From contig NZ_NPDM01000002.1 of assembly GCF_002812085.1 (NCBI RefSeq), forward strand, positions 62,001 through 126,000: a stretch of DNA of 64,000 bases, written 5' to 3'. This document shows, one piece after another, positions 38,258-47,454 of the stretch. Within the stretch, counting starts at the first letter, position 1. Every line of letters begins with the position of its first letter. Position numbers and translations under genes: made by a program. The stretch is from Leptospira levettii (GTDB lineage: Bacteria; Spirochaetota; Leptospiria; Leptospirales; Leptospiraceae). A model generated the notes under the pieces. That model ran no database searches, was not told the origin of the DNA, and saw only the letters and a list, made by a program, of their open reading frames with translations.

Positions 38258-39097
38258 ATGGATAATACTTTAAATGCGTTTTTACGTGGCATCATAGAAG
38301 CTGCCACGGAATTTTTGCCAGTGTCATCCACTGGCCATTTGTTTTTATTTAGTTATTTTTTCCCGTTTCAAAACCTTACTGTCCCTCACGAGGCATTTGA
38401 AGATCTGTATGATATTTTCATACAAACTGGTGCCATTTTATCTGTTGTTGTTTTGTATTATAAAACACTTTGGGGCCATTTGAAAATGGCAGTTCAGTTT
38501 GGTTTCAGACAAACCACTGACAAGGCCGGTTTCCAATTTTACCTCAATTTACTCATTGGTATTTTACCAATTTTAGTATTAGGATTTGTTTTCAAATCCC
38601 AACTCGACCAAATTAAAATGAGACCTGATCTATTATTGATCCTTGGTGTATCATGGTTCGTCGGTGGACTTCTCATGGTCATTGTTGAAAAAAGACATCT
38701 GGATGAAAGTCAAGGTAAGTCAATTGGATTCAAGGAATCATTGATCGTCGGTTTTTTACAATGTTTTGCTTTGATTCCAGGTGTATCAAGGTCAGCAGCA
38801 ACTATCATATCAGCAAGAACTTTGGGTGTATCAAAAAAAGATAGTGCTGAGTTTTCTTTTTTTCTTGCCATCCCTGTTTTAAGTTTGGCCGGATTGTACA
38901 AACTATACAAACATCGTCATATTCTAAATTCAGAAACAATAGGTCTTTTATTGTTTGGAAGTATCATCTCTTTTGTTATCTGTTATTTTATCATCAGACT
39001 ATTTATGGCCTTTATCCGTAGAAGGAGTTTTATTTCCTTTGGAGTGTATCGGATTCTTTTAGGGGCATTCGTTATATTGTATTTCCTTCGTGGCTAA
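38258..39097 (+). CDS. uppP: Undecaprenyl-diphosphatase (BacA type)
   Basis: A 279-residue polytopic enzyme dephosphorylating undecaprenyl diphosphate to recycle the carrier lipid for peptidoglycan and other glycans. It has the active-site motif E-AATEFLPVSSTGH near the N-terminus and PGVSRSAATI in the centre, plus about eight membrane helices. Overexpression of the family gives bacitracin resistance in other bacteria. It follows the lipoprotein by 6 nt. Its last 26 bases overlap the 3' end of the convergent SpoIIE gene (39072-39097). Confidence 0.93.
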   Translation: MDNTLNAFLRGIIEAATEFLPVSSTGHLFLFSYFFPFQNLTVPHEAFEDLYDIFIQTGAILSVVVLYYKTLWGHLKMAVQFGFRQTTDKAGFQFYLNLLIGILPILVLGFVFKSQLDQIKMRPDLLLILGVSWFVGGLLMVIVEKRHLDESQGKSIGFKESLIVGFLQCFALIPGVSRSAATIISARTLGVSKKDSAEFSFFLAIPVLSLAGLYKLYKHRHILNSETIGLLLFGSIISFVICYFIIRLFMAFIRRRSFISFGVYRILLGAFVILYFLRG

Positions 39098-41600
39098 GAA
39101 ATTCTAAGTAAAAACTCTTTTTATCAAAGTTTTCAGTAAGGTCTAGTAACCGAAAAAATAGTTTTGTGTTTTGTTTGTGAGATTTATTCCTTAAGAATAA
39201 TCGTTCACACCAGATAACGGCATCTTCGATTTTACCCAATTGGAATTCAGATTTAGCAATCATATACAATAGATTTTCTTTCGACTGGTTTTCATTGAAT
39301 GCAAGTTTCAGATGGTTTAAGGCTTCTATCCACTTCTTTTGGTGGAAGTAAATTTTCCCTGCAAATGAATGGAAGTTCGGATGCGAAAATTGAGACAAAA
39401 GGGGGATCAACTCCGAAAGTGCATTTTCATAATTTCCTTTTTTGGCATCCGTTTGGATATTTAGGAATGTTCTACGAATTTCTTCTGAAATGGAAAGTTT
39501 TGGAATTTCCGATTGGTAAGCAATTCTTAAAAAAGATATGTCATCTGTGATTTCCCCGTTGTTTTCTATTTCCTGTACAAGTGGTAAAAGTTTTGCATCT
39601 GTTCTCTCCACAAAACGAAGGATCAAAGTTTCATCTTCGTTGATATAGCGGTTCTCTGTTTCACTCATCAATCCAATATCATCTCTTCCATCGGAACCAA
39701 CGAGAAGTACATCTCCATCCAATAGTGAAAATGTTTTGATTTGAAAGTGTGAGTTGTTTCTTGGAAATCCAAGTTTGCGCATTGAGAGTTCCGTTTCGAT
39801 AAAGGAAGCCACACCATCTCTGTATAAAATACTCCAAGGGTGTTCAGCATTGATGTAGTAAATGTATCCATTTTTACCTACCATGCCGAGTACCACACTT
39901 GATAACATGGAACCATCAAAACTAGCGAATACAGATTGTAATTCTACATAAAGATCTTTTAGCCAAAGTTCAGGTGGTCTTCTTTTGGTATAACTGGATT
40001 TTGCTCTCGATAAGACAGCTTGGAATACAACACCTAATACAAGAGCTCCTCCTGCGCCTTGGATTGATTTTCCCATTGCATCGGCATTCGCAAAAACAGT
40101 GTATTCTCCTGATTCTAAGTGAATCGAACCAACGATACAGATATCTCCACCAATTTCTCCATTTTTCCCCCTAAATTGAAACTTTTTCTTTTGGTTGGTA
40201 TAGGATTCAATTTTGAGTTCAGGGATTTTATTTTCAATTCGTGCTAATGGTTGGATGAGGAGTGATGTTAAAAAATAATCACCATCTTGTTTTTCTTTTA
40301 AGATTTGTAATTGGTTGAGTGATTCATTTAATGCGTCAGTTCGATCCTCAACTTTTTTCTCCAAGTTTTTATTTAGGTCTTCAAATTCCTCATTTAATTT
40401 GACAAAAGAATTCGCAAGTATCATCGCAAGTGAGATGTTAAAGAACAAAAATGCATATCCCATGATTCTAGGGAAAACCCAATAATTTCGGTTTGTTGCC
40501 GTATCAATGATAGCTGCTATTAAAACAATGGTAAGTCCGATCGTAATGTAAATTGCCCTTTTTTCTTTTTTTCTCAAATTGCGAATCAAATTGGAAAAAA
40601 TGAGGATTACATAGAGGATCCATGTTGGTTGCACCAAATTGGAGAGAACAAAATTGAAGTGTTCAATGTTATTGGAAAACAAGAAAAAAGAAAACACAAG
40701 TAATTGGAATCCATCTAAAATTTTTGCAAAGATTACATATTTATCTTCAAATAATGTCCGCAAAAAATGGTACATAAATGGAATTAACAACAAAATTGTT
40801 AAGTATTCCAATTTTTTCATTTCTAAGAAAGAAAATCCTAATTCATATTTTAATTGGTTCCTTAAAAAATTATAAAGTACGAATGAGAAAGAAAAGAGTG
40901 AAAAGAATAAATTTTCCCTGTCTTTTCTCCTTCTAATAAACAAAAATAAGAAGTAACTTCCCACTGTGATATAAATTGTTAAGAAAATTAATTTTATGAA
41001 TTCATCTTTATAAAAACGATTTTGGATGTTTGTACTCGGACCCAATAATGTTTCGTCTTGTTCAATCCCTCCTGAATTTTGAAAGTACAATTGGATTTTG
41101 ATTAACAAAAGATTCTTCTTTTTTGGTAAAATTAAATGGGAAGGAATTGAATAGATCCTTAATTTATCATAATTTTGTGGAAAGGGAGAATCCCATTCTC
41201 CTGTTTTTCCGATAAGTTTTCCATTTAAGTAAGTTCGGTCACGGTCATTGATGATCCCCAAACGAAAACTATACTGAATGTTAGGATCAACATCCATCTC
41301 GATCCATTTCGCTAAAATCACAGTCCTTTTCTGTTTTTCATTCTCTTTGGGAGGGGTTAAGTTTCCGGGAACTTTGATTCGTTTCCAATCGTACTTGGAA
41401 AAATTTTCTTCCGTTAGATTTTGAATTTCACTTTCCTCTAGTCCATTTTCCTTCATGTACCAAAGGGAACTTGGATCGTTTTGGTTTGAATCCAAGCTTG
41501 TGATGGAATGGGGATGATTCTGGATGGTAAAATCTAAAAGGGGGCTAGATTCCAATTGGGAAAAAGAAAAGACAAGAACAATCAGTAACTTTTTTATCAT
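39072..41600 (-). CDS. 7TM sensor SpoIIE-type protein phosphatase with TPR tail
   Basis: An 842-residue transmembrane regulator. A signal peptide and an extracytoplasmic jelly-roll-like domain (about residues 25-200, 7TMR-DISM-like) precede about seven helices, a coiled coil, a SpoIIE/PP2C domain (about 455-660) and C-terminal TPR-like repeats. PP2C acidic motifs are visible (GGDICIV, NADAMGKS, GSDGRDD, DDISFL), but the usual DxxGHG reads DAMGKS. It probably dephosphorylates a serine/threonine target such as an anti-sigma antagonist. I chose ATG 41600; the longer frame to 41663 runs into the divergent gene. Confidence 0.8.
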   Translation of the reverse strand: MIKKLLIVLVFSFSQLESSPLLDFTIQNHPHSITSLDSNQNDPSSLWYMKENGLEESEIQNLTEENFSKYDWKRIKVPGNLTPPKENEKQKRTVILAKWIEMDVDPNIQYSFRLGIINDRDRTYLNGKLIGKTGEWDSPFPQNYDKLRIYSIPSHLILPKKKNLLLIKIQLYFQNSGGIEQDETLLGPSTNIQNRFYKDEFIKLIFLTIYITVGSYFLFLFIRRRKDRENLFFSLFSFSFVLYNFLRNQLKYELGFSFLEMKKLEYLTILLLIPFMYHFLRTLFEDKYVIFAKILDGFQLLVFSFFLFSNNIEHFNFVLSNLVQPTWILYVILIFSNLIRNLRKKEKRAIYITIGLTIVLIAAIIDTATNRNYWVFPRIMGYAFLFFNISLAMILANSFVKLNEEFEDLNKNLEKKVEDRTDALNESLNQLQILKEKQDGDYFLTSLLIQPLARIENKIPELKIESYTNQKKKFQFRGKNGEIGGDICIVGSIHLESGEYTVFANADAMGKSIQGAGGALVLGVVFQAVLSRAKSSYTKRRPPELWLKDLYVELQSVFASFDGSMLSSVVLGMVGKNGYIYYINAEHPWSILYRDGVASFIETELSMRKLGFPRNNSHFQIKTFSLLDGDVLLVGSDGRDDIGLMSETENRYINEDETLILRFVERTDAKLLPLVQEIENNGEITDDISFLRIAYQSEIPKLSISEEIRRTFLNIQTDAKKGNYENALSELIPLLSQFSHPNFHSFAGKIYFHQKKWIEALNHLKLAFNENQSKENLLYMIAKSEFQLGKIEDAVIWCERLFLRNKSHKQNTKLFFRLLDLTENFDKKSFYLEFLSHEGNTI

Positions 41601-41655
41601 ATTTATACGGGGGTAATCACTCCCAAAACATTTCGTAAAAACAATTGGATGAAGA

Positions 41656-42837
41656 ATGGTCATTCGCTTAAAGAAGAATAAAGAAAAAGCTATATTAAAT
41701 TTTCATCCTTGGGTATTTTCAGGTGCCATTGATTTTGTTGAGAAACATTGTAAGGCAGGCGATATCGTAGAGGTGCAATCTTCCAATGGTTCCTTTTTAG
41801 GTTGGGGATTTTTTGATCCCAGTAGCCAGATTCGAATTCGACTGTTCTCTTTTGAAAAAGAAAAGGATGGAATGTCGGAGTCGTATTGGATTTCCAAATG
41901 GAATCAAATACTAAATCTGAAGCTTGCGCTATTGCCAAACGATACAAATGGATTTCGTTTGTTTCACTCTGAGGGTGATGGTGTTCCTGGGATGATTGTG
42001 GATATCTATAATGATACTGCTGTTCTACAATTAAAAATCCCCGGTGTCATTCGATTGAAGTCATTACTCGTACAATTCTTAGAATCAGTTGGTTACCAAA
42101 CAATTATAGAAAAACACGAAAAACAAGATTCGAAAAAAGGGGAAGAAGTTACTCTCGAAAAAGGGGTTCTTTCTGAATGTATTTTTCTAGAGAATGGATA
42201 TCGTTTTATTTCCGATATTGAAAAAGGACAAAAAACAGGATTTTTTTTAGACCAAAGAGAAAATCGGGCACTCCTGGGTAAATATGCAAAAAATCGGACT
42301 ATACTGAATACATTTGCCTATTCAGGTGCTTTCTCCGTATATGCGTTGTTAAATGGAGCTAAGTCCGTTCACAGTCTTGATATTTCAAAACAAGCATTAG
42401 AAATATGTGAAAAAAATTTGAGACTGAATGGAATTGAGTCTTCTGTTGAAAACGGGACACATAAGAGCATTGAACATGATTGTTTTGATTTTCTAAAACA
42501 AATGGAACCTGATTTTTATGATTGTATCATCCTCGATCCACCGGCATTCACGAAAAACATATCTACTGTAATGCAAGCGAGTAGAGGATACAAAGACATT
42601 AATATGAGAGCTATTTCGAAAATCCAAGATGGTGGGCTTATATTTACCTTTTCTTGTTCACAACACATTTCCTTTGATTTATTTAAAAAAATAGTTTTTG
42701 GAGCAGCAAAGGATGCAAAAAAAAGAGTTAGAATTTTACACCACTTAACCCAAAGCCCTGACCATGGATATTCTGTTTTCCACCCGGAAGGAGAATACTT
42801 AAAAGGACTTGTGATTCAGGTTGATGGGGAAATATAA
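41656..42837 (+). CDS. 23S rRNA m5C methyltransferase, RlmI-like
   Basis: A 393-residue SAM-dependent methyltransferase with an N-terminal PUA domain ('RLKKNKEKAILNFHPWVFSGAI') and a Rossmann domain (about residues 180-390). Visible motifs are 'GQKTGFFLDQRENR', 'LNTFAYSGAFSVYA', 'LDISKQALE', DPPAF and the catalytic-cysteine region 'TFSCSQHIS'. E. coli RlmI methylates C1962 of 23S rRNA; whether this is the exact target is inferred from overall similarity. It diverges from the SpoIIE gene with 55 nt between preferred starts and leads into the MBOAT operon. Confidence 0.88.
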   Translation: MVIRLKKNKEKAILNFHPWVFSGAIDFVEKHCKAGDIVEVQSSNGSFLGWGFFDPSSQIRIRLFSFEKEKDGMSESYWISKWNQILNLKLALLPNDTNGFRLFHSEGDGVPGMIVDIYNDTAVLQLKIPGVIRLKSLLVQFLESVGYQTIIEKHEKQDSKKGEEVTLEKGVLSECIFLENGYRFISDIEKGQKTGFFLDQRENRALLGKYAKNRTILNTFAYSGAFSVYALLNGAKSVHSLDISKQALEICEKNLRLNGIESSVENGTHKSIEHDCFDFLKQMEPDFYDCIILDPPAFTKNISTVMQASRGYKDINMRAISKIQDGGLIFTFSCSQHISFDLFKKIVFGAAKDAKKRVRILHHLTQSPDHGYSVFHPEGEYLKGLVIQVDGEI

Positions 42838-42861
42838 ATGAAAATATTGGTGATATCTTAG
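42838..42861 (+). CDS. Seven-codon leader ORF before the MBOAT gene
   Basis: ATG immediately after the methyltransferase stop encodes MKILVIS and ends at TAG 42859-42861, 1 nt before the MBOAT ATG. GGGGA lies about 6 nt upstream of this ATG, whereas the MBOAT start has no Shine-Dalgarno of its own. It could pass ribosomes from one gene to the next. It may also be chance. Confidence 0.35.
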   Translation: MKILVIS

Positions 42862-42862
42862 A

Positions 42863-44287
42863 ATGAAATTTACATCGCTTAGTTTCCTTTTGTTTTTTAT
42901 TGTAGTGTATGCACTACACTGGTCTATACGAGGTAAGTTTAGACTTGTATTTCTATTTTTGGCATCCTTTGTTTTTTATGCAGCTTGGTCGATTCCATTT
43001 GCATTTCATTTTTTAACTTTGGTTTTGATCAATCATTTGTTGAACAAACAAATTCTAAAAAATAAAAACAGTTATTGGTATCCCATATCCTTATTCATCA
43101 ATTTTGGAAACTTATTTCTCTTTAAATATTTTTACTTTTTATGGTCTCTATTGTTTCAAATCACAGGGAGTTTTTGGTTTTCCAATGAATCTGTTCAGGT
43201 TTTCTTAAATTCCCAATTCGGTTTTGATTCCATTACTTTGCCTCTTGCTATTAGTTTTTATACCTTTCAAATGGTTGCCTATACGATTGATGTCAAACGA
43301 GGGAATGCAGATGAGAATCCAAGTTTTTTGCAATTTGGATTATTTATCTTCTTTTTTCCCCAATTGGTTGCAGGACCGATCGTAAGGCATGGAGAATTTT
43401 TTTACCAATTAGAAGTTTGGAATGCTAAAAAAGAACAATTATTGGAAGGATATTACTTAGTTTTTCTTGGATTATTGAAAAAGGTAGTGATTGCTGATAA
43501 TTTATCTCCCATCATTGAGCCTATTTTCCAAAACCCAGATTCATATGATGGGGTATCCAATGCACTCGCAATGTTTGGATATGCAGCACGTGTTTTTTGT
43601 GACTTTAGCGGGTATACGGACCTTGCTCGTGGTTTAGGAAAATTATTAGGGATCAATTTACCTGAAAACTTTCATGCACCTTATTTGTCAGCATCCGTTC
43701 GTGAATTGTGGACACGTTGGCATATGACGCTTGCTACATGGATTAAGGATTATATTTATTTTCCGCTAGGTGGTTCACGCGTAACAGAAGGGAGAGGGTA
43801 TTTTAACCTTATCCTTACGTTTACATTAGCTGGATTTTGGCATGGCGCCAATTTTACATTTATCATTTGGGGATTTTTACATGGACTCATGCTTAGCATC
43901 GAACGAAAGGTAGAAATGATTCTCAATCAACCAAAGAAAGAAACTGTGGTTCTATGGAAAAAATGGATAGGGATCTTTTATACCTTTCTGTTTTTTGTAA
44001 TCACAATTCCGTTTTTTAACGCACCTACAGTCAAGAATGCAGTGTCGATGTTGTGGCGTTCCTTTGTGAATGCACCAGGAGAAAGAATTGGTCAGTTAGA
44101 AAAAATTCTTTATTCTATATTGTTAACATTCCTATTAAACTACTTACAAACAAAACCTAGTTTTCCAAGAGAATCATGGACAACGAAGTTTAGTCTTTTG
44201 TTTTTATTTTTGTTTTCTTTTGTTGTGACAGTTTTGTTGGGTTATTTAGCACCTGGAGGTACGGAGTTTATATACTTCCAATTTTAA
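42863..44287 (+). CDS. MBOAT family O-acyltransferase (AlgI/DltB-like)
   Basis: A 474-residue inner-membrane acyltransferase with about ten helices. Family motifs include 'FPQLVAGPIVRHGEF', 'FCDFSGYTDLARGLGKLLGI', 'LWTRWHMTLATWIKDYIYFPLGGSR' and the conserved catalytic histidine in FWHGANFTFIIWG. AlgI/DltB relatives pass acyl groups across the membrane to a secreted glycan or teichoic acid. The next gene is an SGNH-like DUF1574 protein 1 nt downstream, a pairing like AlgI with AlgJ/X. The likely substrate here is a surface glycan, which is inference. Confidence 0.9.
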   Translation: MKFTSLSFLLFFIVVYALHWSIRGKFRLVFLFLASFVFYAAWSIPFAFHFLTLVLINHLLNKQILKNKNSYWYPISLFINFGNLFLFKYFYFLWSLLFQITGSFWFSNESVQVFLNSQFGFDSITLPLAISFYTFQMVAYTIDVKRGNADENPSFLQFGLFIFFFPQLVAGPIVRHGEFFYQLEVWNAKKEQLLEGYYLVFLGLLKKVVIADNLSPIIEPIFQNPDSYDGVSNALAMFGYAARVFCDFSGYTDLARGLGKLLGINLPENFHAPYLSASVRELWTRWHMTLATWIKDYIYFPLGGSRVTEGRGYFNLILTFTLAGFWHGANFTFIIWGFLHGLMLSIERKVEMILNQPKKETVVLWKKWIGIFYTFLFFVITIPFFNAPTVKNAVSMLWRSFVNAPGERIGQLEKILYSILLTFLLNYLQTKPSFPRESWTTKFSLLFLFLFSFVVTVLLGYLAPGGTEFIYFQF

Positions 44288-44288
44288 T

Positions 44289-45419
44289 ATGAAAAATAAA
44301 TTTCCAATTGTTTTGTATCCACTTCTTCTCGCATTTTCACTGTTTTTGTTTGATAAACTTTTTTTCCTACCTGTAATTGTTGAAAACACTTATAGTTGGA
44401 AAAAAATTGAACGTAAGTTTTACGAACTAAAAGAAGATCTTTTTGAAGTGATGCTTGAGGAATCAAAGAAAAATCCAGGGAAACAGATAGGTCTTATTTT
44501 AGGAAGTTCTCGTTCTGGTGAATTTGATTCCGAAATGGTGGAAGAATTTTTTCCGAATACAAATTCTTTTAATTTTGCTGCTCCCTTTGGTCCCCCAAGT
44601 TTCCAAGCATATTGGTTGGAACGAGTGCTAACAACAAACTTACCAATCCGATATGTTTTGTTAGAAGTGGATCCTCTTTTATTTTCTAAATCCGCTATCG
44701 ACTATTCCTTAAATGGATCATATGATAATCTTTATGTACTCAAACATTTGGATTTTTTTAGAACAAAAACAAGTGATCCATGGTCCACTCAAACAAATGG
44801 ATTTTCGCTTGATGAAGCAGAAGTATATTTTCTAAAAAAATTATTTGCATTGTATAAATACCCTTTAGATCCCACAGCGATTAAGGCCAATAACAAACTG
44901 ATTGAAATCAGTTTTGTTCCCGGTATGTCAAATGGTTACACTGGAAAGGAACACAAACGAGCATATGTAGAGAGAATCAAAATGGTAAACCGTGTCAAGT
45001 TTGGCGCCTTACCTAATGAGATTAAATTTGCAAATATGGATTTATTTTTAGAGCGAGATGCGGAAGCAATGTACAACCAGTACTTAAGAGGTTCTTCCTT
45101 AGCCCCGACTCAAATTTTCTTTTTTAAGAAGATGTTACATCTATTAGAAGGAAAAGGAATTCCTGTCATTGTCTATTTTCCTGCTGTTTCAGAACCTCTA
45201 CGACGAAGGATGAAAACAGATGGTTTACTCGATCGTTTTAATGCTGAAGTTAGGAAAGAAGTGGAAGTTATCTCACATTCACCAAATTCCAAATTTATTG
45301 TGATCGATCCAAATGAAGATCCAAATTGGAAATGTAAAGATTTTGTCGATTCGCTCCATTTGAGTGGTGCATGTTTTCCGAATTTACTTCCCATTTTATT
45401 TCCGAAGTCAATTCGTTAA
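44289..45419 (+). CDS. DUF1574-like, SGNH-type membrane-anchored protein
   Basis: A 376-residue protein with an N-terminal anchor (about residues 5-25) and an extracytoplasmic domain. 'LILGSSRSGEF' resembles the SGNH block I serine, and 'DSLHLSGAC' near the C-terminus resembles the DxxH block V, as in AlgJ/AlgX/DltD-like partners of MBOAT enzymes. It matches the DUF1574-type proteins seen beside MBOAT genes in Leptospira. It starts 1 nt after the MBOAT stop. It may complete acyl transfer to the glycan. Its stop overlaps the convergent gene's stop in TTAA (45416-45419). Confidence 0.75.
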   Translation: MKNKFPIVLYPLLLAFSLFLFDKLFFLPVIVENTYSWKKIERKFYELKEDLFEVMLEESKKNPGKQIGLILGSSRSGEFDSEMVEEFFPNTNSFNFAAPFGPPSFQAYWLERVLTTNLPIRYVLLEVDPLLFSKSAIDYSLNGSYDNLYVLKHLDFFRTKTSDPWSTQTNGFSLDEAEVYFLKKLFALYKYPLDPTAIKANNKLIEISFVPGMSNGYTGKEHKRAYVERIKMVNRVKFGALPNEIKFANMDLFLERDAEAMYNQYLRGSSLAPTQIFFFKKMLHLLEGKGIPVIVYFPAVSEPLRRRMKTDGLLDRFNAEVRKEVEVISHSPNSKFIVIDPNEDPNWKCKDFVDSLHLSGACFPNLLPILFPKSIR

Positions 45420-46015
45420 AGGCGAGATTCTTTTCTTTTTTTTAATTGTTTTGGTATGTAAAAAAATCGGAAGAGTAGGTATCCAAAACCGCTGAATCCC
45501 AAAAATAGAAAGGAAAGCAGATTAAAGAGAAAGTCATTTTCTTTTGGTGATTCCCCTTCATTTTGGTGGAGTAACGATTGGAATAAAACAATTCCTGAAT
45601 ACAATAACAGGTTGATCACAAGATAGATGGTTGTCTTTTTTAATACCCATAAAGTATCTCCCATCTCACCTTTGAATTTTGAAAACTCGCTGAGAATTTC
45701 TTGGTAGGATTTTTTATGACCCAAGCGGTATATGTCGTAAGCCTCTTCCATTTCTGGGTCTTTTGCTTTTCCATCGAGTAATACAAATTCAAAATCCAAA
45801 TCTGAATCATAGACTTCTCTTTTGTTAGGATCACTTAAAGTCATATAGGCCCTTGTTAGTTCCAAAATTTTTTCTTTTGCCTCTGGACTCCTTGCCTTTT
45901 CAAGTTGTTCCCAAAAGAGTAATTCACGAAGGTAAACAGCTTCGATGCCACTTGTAGGAAAATCTCTAGAAATTCCTAAAATTTCATAAAAAGTCTCCCG
46001 TTTTGTGTTCGGCAT
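45416..46015 (-). CDS. J-like domain membrane protein lacking HPD
   Basis: A protein of about 199 residues. The first 70 match the J-domain outline: '[14 protein letters not shown]', then '[29 protein letters not shown]' for helices III-IV. The HPD tripeptide needed to stimulate DnaK is absent, since the helix II end reads '[12 protein letters not shown]'. Two membrane helices lie near residues 125-190. I prefer ATG 46015 because AAGGGG sits 5 nt upstream; an ATG at 46033 is in frame. Probably a J-like scaffold rather than an active co-chaperone (inference). Confidence 0.75.
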   Translation of the reverse strand: MPNTKRETFYEILGISRDFPTSGIEAVYLRELLFWEQLEKARSPEAKEKILELTRAYMTLSDPNKREVYDSDLDFEFVLLDGKAKDPEMEEAYDIYRLGHKKSYQEILSEFSKFKGEMGDTLWVLKKTTIYLVINLLLYSGIVLFQSLLHQNEGESPKENDFLFNLLSFLFLGFSGFGYLLFRFFYIPKQLKKRKESRL

Positions 46016-46077
46016 ATACCCCTTCCTATCCATTCTTCTTTGCTTTACAAGGAATTTTCTTGGGAAAACATATCATT

Positions 46078-47454
46078 ATGAACCCTACCTTGACAGAAAG
46101 CTTAGACAGTATTCCCTCCCTCCAACTGGGAAAGGTCTATGTGGAAACTTACGGCTGCCAAATGAACGAATACGATTCAGGCATAGTAAAGGAACTATTC
46201 CGTAAGGAACATTACGAAACCACAAATTCAGTGGAAGACAGTGATATTATATTTTTGAATACGTGTGCCGTCCGAGAAAATGCACACGCCAAGATTTATG
46301 GACGACTCCAATCCCTTGGTTACCTCAAGAAAAAGAATCCAAATTTGGTCATCGGTGTTTTGGGCTGTATGGCACAGAATTTAGGAGAAGACTTATTCAA
46401 CCAAGAATTGCCCCTCGATTTGATTGTGGGTCCAGATAATTACCGTACGTTACCAGAACTCATTCAAAACATTCGTAAGGGAGAAAAGGATGTCCAACTC
46501 ACAAGGTTATCCAGGACAGAAACGTATGATGAATTAGAGCCAAAAGTTGTCAATGGTATCCAAGCATTTGTTACCATCATGCGTGGATGTAATAATTTTT
46601 GTACATTTTGTGTTGTCCCTTACACGAGAGGAAGAGAAAGGAGCCGTGAACCGCAGTCCATCATCCATGAGATCAAACAGTTGGAAACGATGGGTGTCAA
46701 ACAAGTCACACTTCTTGGACAAAATGTAAATAGTTATTCCTATGAGAATTTTGATTTTTGTGCCCTTGTAGAAGAAATTCTAAAACAAACTAGTATCGAG
46801 CGAGTTCGGTTTACAAGCCCTCATCCCAAAGATTTTCCTGATCATCTCATTTCACTCATGGCTAGGGAGGAAAGATTTTCTTCTCAAATCCATATGCCAC
46901 TACAAGCAGGAAGTTCCAAAGTACTCCGCGATATGAAACGTAGTTATACGAAGGAAGAATATTTGGATTTGGTTCAAAAAATCCAAGCGGTGATTCCAGA
47001 TATTGGAATTACATCCGACATCATCGTAGGATTTCCAGGAGAAACAGACGAGGAATTCCAAGAAACATTAGAAGTTGTAAAACAAGTCAAATTTGACATG
47101 TCTTATATGTTTAAGTATTCCGAACGAGAGGGAACTATCGCAAAACGTAAGTTTATTGACGATGTTCCTGAGGAAGTTAAGAGTAAAAGACTAATCGAAC
47201 TCGTTGAACTCCAAACAAAAATATCTTTAGAGAAAAATCTAACAAAAATTGGAAAAGAATTTTCCATTTTGGTGGAGAATACTTCAAAAAAATCAAAACA
47301 AGAGTTATGCGGAAGATCACATTGTGGTCGGATGGTTGTTTTCCCGATTCCTGAAGGAATGTCTCAAGACTTATCAGATTGGATTGGAAAAACGGTAACC
47401 GTACTCATTGAACAAGCAACAAGTGCTACTCTCAAAGGGAAATTGATTGTCTAA
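46078..47454 (+). CDS. miaB: tRNA-2-methylthio-N6-dimethylallyladenosine synthase MiaB
   Basis: A 458-residue radical-SAM methylthiotransferase converting i6A37 to ms2i6A37 in tRNA. The N-terminal UPF0004 domain ligates an auxiliary 4Fe-4S cluster through C27, C63 and C97. The radical-SAM motif is C171/C175/C178 ([16 protein letters not shown], with RGRERSR after it). A C-terminal TRAM domain ends near residue 455. ATG 46078 fits the family; the frame's longer N-terminus overlaps the divergent J-like gene. The next gene's TTG overlaps its stop by 8 nt. Confidence 0.94.
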   Translation: MNPTLTESLDSIPSLQLGKVYVETYGCQMNEYDSGIVKELFRKEHYETTNSVEDSDIIFLNTCAVRENAHAKIYGRLQSLGYLKKKNPNLVIGVLGCMAQNLGEDLFNQELPLDLIVGPDNYRTLPELIQNIRKGEKDVQLTRLSRTETYDELEPKVVNGIQAFVTIMRGCNNFCTFCVVPYTRGRERSREPQSIIHEIKQLETMGVKQVTLLGQNVNSYSYENFDFCALVEEILKQTSIERVRFTSPHPKDFPDHLISLMAREERFSSQIHMPLQAGSSKVLRDMKRSYTKEEYLDLVQKIQAVIPDIGITSDIIVGFPGETDEEFQETLEVVKQVKFDMSYMFKYSEREGTIAKRKFIDDVPEEVKSKRLIELVELQTKISLEKNLTKIGKEFSILVENTSKKSKQELCGRSHCGRMVVFPIPEGMSQDLSDWIGKTVTVLIEQATSATLKGKLIV

